Positions 19,249 through 23,836 of a stretch of 23,836 nt of DNA are shown here, piece by piece. This DNA is from Paraglomus occultum. Its lineage: Eukaryota > Glomeromycota > Glomeromycetes > Paraglomerales > Paraglomeraceae. Position 1 is the stretch's first letter. Each line of letters opens with the position of its first letter. The translations under genes and the position numbers were made by a program. Under the pieces are notes generated by a model. It did not search any database. It had not been told where the DNA came from and worked only from the letters and a program-made list of their open reading frames with translations. The stretch spans positions 1 to 23,836 of the forward strand of contig CAJVPJ010000483.1 of assembly GCA_910592205.1 (NCBI GenBank), given 5' to 3'.

Positions 19249-20805
19249 TCATTTGTCCAATTCACTTGACTGACGCTTATCTGATCTCTCCTCATCAACC
19301 AGTTGCACACTAACAGTTTTAAGAGAACTCAATCTACGCATCAAGTTAGATAGGAAGTCTCTCGGATTAGCAATAGCACTCACAGATTCCTGGTCGTCTA
19401 CCAGATTATCAGTATCGTCAGATACTTTTCTGTCATCGTAACCACTCCCAGCTTTCTCCTTGAGCCGGCGTCGGTACATGAATAGAGCAATTAGGCCAAA
19501 CAATCCTAAAACTCCTATTAAACAACCCACTATTATGGGAAGAGTCGAGGATGATTTTTTTGTTGAAACAATCGGTGCTGGTGGAGGCGTAGTATTTGGC
19601 TGCGACGTCGAATTAGCTGTCACCAAAAACGAGTTATCTTGTATCCAAGCTCCTGACGTCAAATTGAATTGGACTATGTTATTAATTGTTGCGCTAGTTC
19701 CGTGGATGTACATTACGTCCTTTAATGAAGCATAGGCAAATGTAGGTGATTTTGGACCGTAAACACTATCGGCAGCCGTCTGATTTAGGATAGTGGATTG
19801 CTTAATTGTCTTGTCCAAAGAGAGAACTTGAATGTTGAATGCAGACGTGTTTGTAGAGGATACGCCGGGTATCACATAAAGAGATATCTGATTGTTATTC
19901 CCTACTGCTATTTGACACGTGGAACATACGGGAGCCTTGAGCGATTTATCCGACTTCCCCGCCCACCTCAATGCTGCACCATCAAATGTATAGACATCAG
20001 TTACTGGTGTCACAGGAGTGCCTTGGCTATTTAAAAGTTGTCCTCCTATTATGATGATTTGGTTGTTATTTATCAGAGATATCCCCGGATATTGAAGAGG
20101 AGGAGGGGTTGAGCTATCGTAGACTCTCGGAACCCATGTCCACCTGTCATCCGAGTCCATACTGAGAATAAAAGTGCGGGGGTGGTTGTTATCAGCTCCA
20201 CTCGGATGTGATCCACCATATACTACGACTCTCTTGGCCCCACCAGTCATATAGCTTGCAGCCACCGACCCTCTTCTTCCGCTTAGAAGTGGACCGACGG
20301 CGTCGGTTGGACTATCTATTATAGGGGGTGCTATCCATATATTAAGTTGTAGATCAAATGCTTGAATTCCTAGCGCAGAGGGGAATGGCCTAGTCGTGGG
20401 TGTGGTTCCATTCGCCAGTGTTCCTCCTATAACCAGGAGATATTTGTTGTCGGGTGAAACTATACATGCTGCCTCAGATAAGACAAGCATGTTGTCTTGC
20501 GAGAGGCTTGTCCACGAAGCATTGGAATAAGATGAAGAAAGCGGTAATTGTATGCGCGAAAATGGAGAGGAATCTGAGGCTCCCGTTCCTCCATATACGT
20601 ATAAATATGCAGTCCCGGTTGGGTCTGTCCACGTAACGGCACAATGATTAGTTCGTGGTCCAGGTACAGGCGAGCCAGCTGAATGTACCAGGATAGTTGT
20701 GAATGCGATGAGAAAGAGAAAAATGAAATGGGAAGAGTAAACGGATATTATTGTGGTGGGTCTTCGGCTCGTATGTATTTTGACATTATGATTGATAGTG
20801 TGCAT
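19249..20805 (-). CDS. kelch-repeat type I membrane protein
   Basis: A single uninterrupted frame of 518 residues. The N-terminus has a basic start and a hydrophobic segment (about 19-42) that acts as a signal peptide or anchor. The luminal/extracellular part (about 45-410) has kelch-type blades with Gly-Gly doublets at YGG 71-73, IGG 126-128, YGG 196-198 and IGG 253-255, followed by Trp and Tyr spacing typical of beta-propellers. Several NxS/T sequons are present, and a Pro/Thr linker (about 400-412) precedes a transmembrane helix (about 421-444, LPIIVGCLIGVLGLFGLIAL). The cytoplasmic tail of about 74 residues is basic next to the membrane (YRRRLKEK), then acidic and Ser-rich. Such secreted kelch membrane proteins are numerous in Mucoromycota-type fungi; ligands are unknown. 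No intron interrupts it, unlike its neighbours. Confidence 0.85.
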   Translation of the reverse strand: MHTINHNVKIHTSRRPTTIISVYSSHFIFLFLIAFTTILVHSAGSPVPGPRTNHCAVTWTDPTGTAYLYVYGGTGASDSSPFSRIQLPLSSSYSNASWTSLSQDNMLVLSEAACIVSPDNKYLLVIGGTLANGTTPTTRPFPSALGIQAFDLQLNIWIAPPIIDSPTDAVGPLLSGRRGSVAASYMTGGAKRVVVYGGSHPSGADNNHPRTFILSMDSDDRWTWVPRVYDSSTPPPLQYPGISLINNNQIIIIGGQLLNSQGTPVTPVTDVYTFDGAALRWAGKSDKSLKAPVCSTCQIAVGNNNQISLYVIPGVSSTNTSAFNIQVLSLDKTIKQSTILNQTAADSVYGPKSPTFAYASLKDVMYIHGTSATINNIVQFNLTSGAWIQDNSFLVTANSTSQPNTTPPPAPIVSTKKSSSTLPIIVGCLIGVLGLFGLIALFMYRRRLKEKAGSGYDDRKVSDDTDNLVDDQESVSAIANPRDFLSNLMRRLSSLKTVSVQLVDEERSDKRQSSELDK

Positions 20806-21596
20806 GTTAAAAGGGAGGGGTAAGTATAATATAAAGCAACTTATAATTACTGCAATATTCGTTTTAATATTAGGTGTTGCTTATATTATTAGTTAATGGA
20901 CTATTGCGAGTAAGGATTGGAAAGTAATGGTTGAAGGAGGAGAAGCAAGCACATGGTTTACAGTAGTAGCCGAGAAACGAACATCTCATACTAATATATA
21001 ACAGCAAAAGGTGATTGGTTAATGTGCAGATAAAAAATTAAAAACCGAAGAAAAGCTCGTACACAAACACTAGTTTACCATAAGCGTACGATAAGCATTT
21101 AGCCATACCTATTTTAGAATTGCTATTTAAAGATTGGCGGACATCTTGTATATCACGGGTATGACGAACAAATCTTTTTATATTCACCATATAAATATAA
21201 TAAACAAAGCAGACAATGCGGGCCGCTTTAGACGGCATAATGGGAATGATCAGATATTGCCGCAATACACTTTGCCACGATTATGGTATTCAAAGGCAAT
21301 AAACGACGAGACTGTTCTTCTTGAAAGCATGATAATTTTTTGGTTTCTACACGTACTCATTTTCATGAAACGTTCTCCGCTAAAATATTATTAAACGTTT
21401 TATTGTTCATGCTCATCTTTCCTTTGTGGGGAAGTAATTGTTTTCCTTTTCATATTTACTTAATACCCATCTTGATCATATTACCGCAATATAAATAATC
21501 TAAATGAAGTAATTAGAACTGTTTAGTAACAATTATCGAGTTTAAAGTCAAAGTTGCGGGATTTGGAATATTAACATGAGCATTGGACATGCACAT

Positions 21597-21620
21597 ACCA
21601 AGGTTACGACTAACCTTGGT
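21597..21620. repeat. perfect 10-bp inverted repeat
   Basis: ACCAAGGTTA at 21597-21606 and TAACCTTGGT at 21611-21620 are exact reverse complements around a 4-nt loop. TGCA-type bases flank both arms, so the symmetry may extend imperfectly. It lies in intergenic DNA. Confidence 0.8.
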
Positions 21621-22127
21621 AATGCATCCGGCGTAAAACATTCATGCACATAATATAAAGTGCAAACTAATAGTAGATTTTATTGTTAAGTGAAGGAGTT
21701 ACAGAACAACAAATTAAGCCGTCGACAATCAAGTTCAAATGGGGTGGGGTAGCAACCATTTAAGTCATCGTCAAAAACAAAACAAAACAATTCGTCTCGC
21801 TTTCAAATTACGAGCATATTACTATGCATTTGTGTATAATGTTGGAATGCTAGTAGAACGAATTTTATTATAAAGTAAGCTCCGTTATTGTTTATAGAAG
21901 AACATTCTCCACAGATAGTCACACGCAGTGTGGTTTTGAATTGAAGACAAGCTAGCTAATTTTGGTGGTTTGTTATGGACGGTACACTGTTACTAACAAG
22001 AGACGATCAATACTTGCACAAGATACTTCCATATTCTCTGAGCATACTAGTATTTATATATCTCTAACGGTACATGTGAAGTTGTATCAGCATAATAACA
22101 GCATATATGTTCTTCATTTCGCCTATT

Positions 22128-22144
22128 CCCCCCCCCCCCCCCCC
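22128..22144. repeat. poly-C tract of 17
   Basis: An uninterrupted run of 17 C, followed by a C-rich stretch to about 22160. Such a run can form an i-motif (C strand) or G-quadruplex (G strand) and is prone to length error in sequencing. Confidence 0.9.
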
Positions 22145-22371
22145 ACCTCACCTACCCCTTTGCTATTTCATCCATACTTAGGTCAAACCACAAACAATGC
22201 ACTTTCATGTGAATTTGTGCAACAGAACGTTTTAACATGCACTACATTAATACAAACAACCTTATGATGGGAATTGTTAATTTTATGGCTGTGGAGAATT
22301 ATCAGTTCGCTAATTTATAATAACAAATTGTGACTAACATGTAAAGGAAATCAAATTTTGAGTTATTGATA

Positions 22372-22916
22372 ATGGATAAATGGCGTTCGCCATATCACAA
22401 ATTCAAGCCCTGGGAACCGACGAGATCATGCTTGTCCCTGTCTATGAACAAAGCTATCACATTTAAGTGGACTATTTTACGATCAAATTAAGTTATTTTC
22501 GGAAGTTCAAGTGTACACGGGTCAATTTATTAGCAGCGTTTGACCAGTTAAAACAATTTCGCTGTGACACGATATTTCGTTTTCGCCAAGATACCATAAT
22601 GGGACTTAGATTTGATAATTCGGCAAATACACGTACGTTAGTGTCATGTGCAACAAACTTACGTGATTTTCATCATGCATGGCGTATCAGTAAAATGAAC
22701 GACAAGGGTCTTAGGCAAGCTATTAGAAAGCAAACAACACAGTTTTTCCCATCTGAATAAAGTAAACTTAATAAGTAGAAAATTCGAGAAATCTCTGACA
22801 TCAGACAACGTTTAGCGCCGGCAAGAAACAAGCGCGGCCTATTATCGTATTTGTCCACCAGTGCAATCTTCCAGCAGCGTCAGAGTGTGATGAAGCCAAA
22901 TAGTCAATACGTCTGA
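22372..22916 (+). CDS. unassigned spliced gene, 5' exon structure uncertain
   Basis: The 3' half is fairly clear: an open block to 22689 joins across a GTAAAA...GAG intron (22690-22788) to 22789-22916, keeping frame and ending at a TGA. The joined part contains LLAAFDQLKQFRCDTIFRFR, then DNSANTRTLVSCATNLRDFH, then IRQRLAPARNKRGLLSYLST. It is basic with no membrane segment. If 22690-22788 is not removed, the frame stops at 22758-22760. Upstream, an ATG at 22372 opens MDKWRSPYHKFKPWEPTRS in another frame; joining it needs an intron of about 53-59 nt with a weak GTCTAT or GTCCCT donor and an AAG acceptor near 22490. I do not recognise the family. It could also be a decayed gene. Confidence 0.4.
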
Positions 22917-23006
22917 ACTATATACTAACTACGGCAATGGCACCATTTCGCGTAGTCTCGAGCTTGATAAATGCGCTCTACAAATGCTTTTGACATTCTA
23001 ATAAAT

Positions 23007-23200
23007 GGGGCAGGCTGCAACAAAACTAAACATTTTATTATGTGACATAAATGAGATGATGTGACTGTAAAATTGACCAGTGTGACTGATGACATTTTCA
23101 AAATAATAACAGTGCTCATTCATAACTTATTATTATAGACCTGTAATTTTAATTCCCACTTTATCATACCAGAATGTGATGAATATAAGATTAATATAGG
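23007..23200. repeat. direct repeat, copy 1
   Basis: Begins GGGGCAGGCTGCAACAAAAC and ends with ATCATACCAGAATGTGATGA followed by ATATAAG. The same blocks recur in order about 301 bp later. Between them are shared blocks such as TGTAAAATTGACCAG and TGACTGATGAC. Confidence 0.8.
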
Positions 23201-23307
23201 ATTATGGTATTGAATGATTGTTTTATTTTGGGGTCTTTAGTTATAGTAAGAAATTTTAGGGACATTTGACGGGATTTACATACAACATATTCATCTCATT
23301 GTGATTT

Positions 23308-23517
23308 GGGGCAGACTGCAACAAAACCAGACAAAGTGAACATTTGACTATTACTATGTGATATAAATGAGAGGCTGATTATGATGTGGCTGTAAAATTG
23401 ATCAGTATGACTGATGACGTTTGAAAAGTAATAATGGTGCTCATAGACTTGTTATTTTAATGCTCACTTTATCATACCAGAATGTGATGAATATAAACCA
23501 TAACATGATTAATATAG
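23308..23517. repeat. direct repeat, copy 2
   Basis: Begins GGGGCAGACTGCAACAAAAC and ends with the same ATCATACCAGAATGTGATGA block. It differs from copy 1 by substitutions and small insertions, so the duplication is not recent. No coding capacity. It may be an internal repeat of a transposable element or a degraded interspersed repeat. Confidence 0.8.
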
Positions 23518-23735
23518 TATTGAGCCAGCACATGAAGTCAGGTCAGAGATCCTTAACTGTTGCTGATGTATGATGTGCTGTCAGTTTTATTTCTATCCAG
23601 AATCAAAATACTTTTAAGTTCTCAGACTTGCTCTACAGCATATACAGTAGTGGCGGAAATAATGAGAATTTTATGTAATTACTTTATTAAATATTTACAC
23701 GTTCCCTGGTTTATTTATTATGGAAAAAATATACA

Positions 23736-23836
23736 CAGTAACTCTCGATAAGATGATGTCGTCGGGCCGGACCAAAAGGTTCATATTATCGAAAGTTCAT
23801 TATATCGAGCGATCTCGTTATAACGAAGATCATATT
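23736..23836 (+). mobile_element. left end of a probable pogo/Tc1-mariner-type transposon, running off the window
   Basis: CAGTAACTCTCGATAAG starts at 23736. It is followed by repeated TCGA(T/A)A motifs, then TTATATCGAGCGATCTCG and TTATAACGAAG at the window edge. Termini beginning CAGT with CTCGATAA and internal TATAACGAA repeats are typical of pogo-like elements across eukaryotes. The bases just before are ATACA, so a TA target duplication cannot be confirmed. The transposase and the other end would lie beyond the window. Confidence 0.45.

Larger units (their letters stand above)
20806..22371. other. intergenic, AT-rich, with a hairpin and a poly-C tract
   Basis: About 1.5 kb upstream of the kelch gene. 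Open frames on both strands are short and AT-driven. The features are the 10-bp hairpin at 21597-21620 and the C17 run at 22128-22144. I see no other gene or repeat. Confidence 0.5.

Noticed and set aside
21134-21394. Open frames on both strands in the gap upstream of the kelch gene
   Set aside because: Composition is what AT-rich noncoding DNA gives (Ile, Asn, Tyr, Lys), with no splice partners or domains.
1-23836. CRISPR arrays, bacterial operons, phage or defence-island genes, rRNA genes
   Set aside because: No regularly spaced repeats, Shine-Dalgarno-led gene runs or rRNA-like conserved sequence were seen; the window is eukaryotic in every supported gene.

Overview
The window looks like nuclear DNA of a filamentous fungus, probably an early-diverging (Mucoromycota or Glomeromycotina-like) lineage. 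It is AT-rich and carries conserved eukaryotic genes broken by many short introns, mostly 53-150 nt, often with CTAAC-type branch sites. It also holds a HMG-box protein of the fungal mating-type style and a secreted/membrane kelch protein. The lineage is an inference from gene style, not a measurement. All exon models below were built by hand from splice signals, reading phase and family conservation.

Layout from left to right: a short minisatellite (21-67); a TATA promoter and two short upstream ORFs; PGS1-type phosphatidylglycerophosphate synthase (551-2549, +, six exons); a convergent small heat-shock protein (2648-3506, -, five exons) with its own TATA box and a perfect CRE palindrome; an unresolved coding-like stretch (3867-4300, -); Mediator subunit MED17 (4547-7886, +, eleven exons); a convergent mitochondrial enoyl-CoA hydratase (8108-9480, -, seven exons); an M20-family amidohydrolase (9895-about 12205, -, at least fifteen exons, including 6-nt and 15-nt micro-exons); an intronless HMG-box-like regulator (12493-13413, -); the DNA primase large subunit PRIM2 (14722-16743, -, nine exons); a small unassigned Tyr-rich protein (18145-18530, -); an intronless kelch-repeat type I membrane protein (19249-20805, -); an unassigned spliced gene (about 22372-22916, +); a pair of diverged direct repeats (23007-23517); and what looks like the left end of a pogo-like DNA transposon (23736 to the window edge).

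The genes do not form a pathway or cluster. They are unrelated housekeeping genes of mitochondrial lipid synthesis, transcription, fatty-acid oxidation and replication, set 100-1400 bp apart, with repeats concentrated in the last kilobase. No CRISPR, defence or toxin system was seen. The most unusual feature is the 6-nt exon that supplies the His of the predicted metal-binding Cys-Gly-His motif in the M20 hydrolase. Two apparent GC-AG introns in PGS1 and a possible phase-neutral cassette exon in MED17 also deserve checking.
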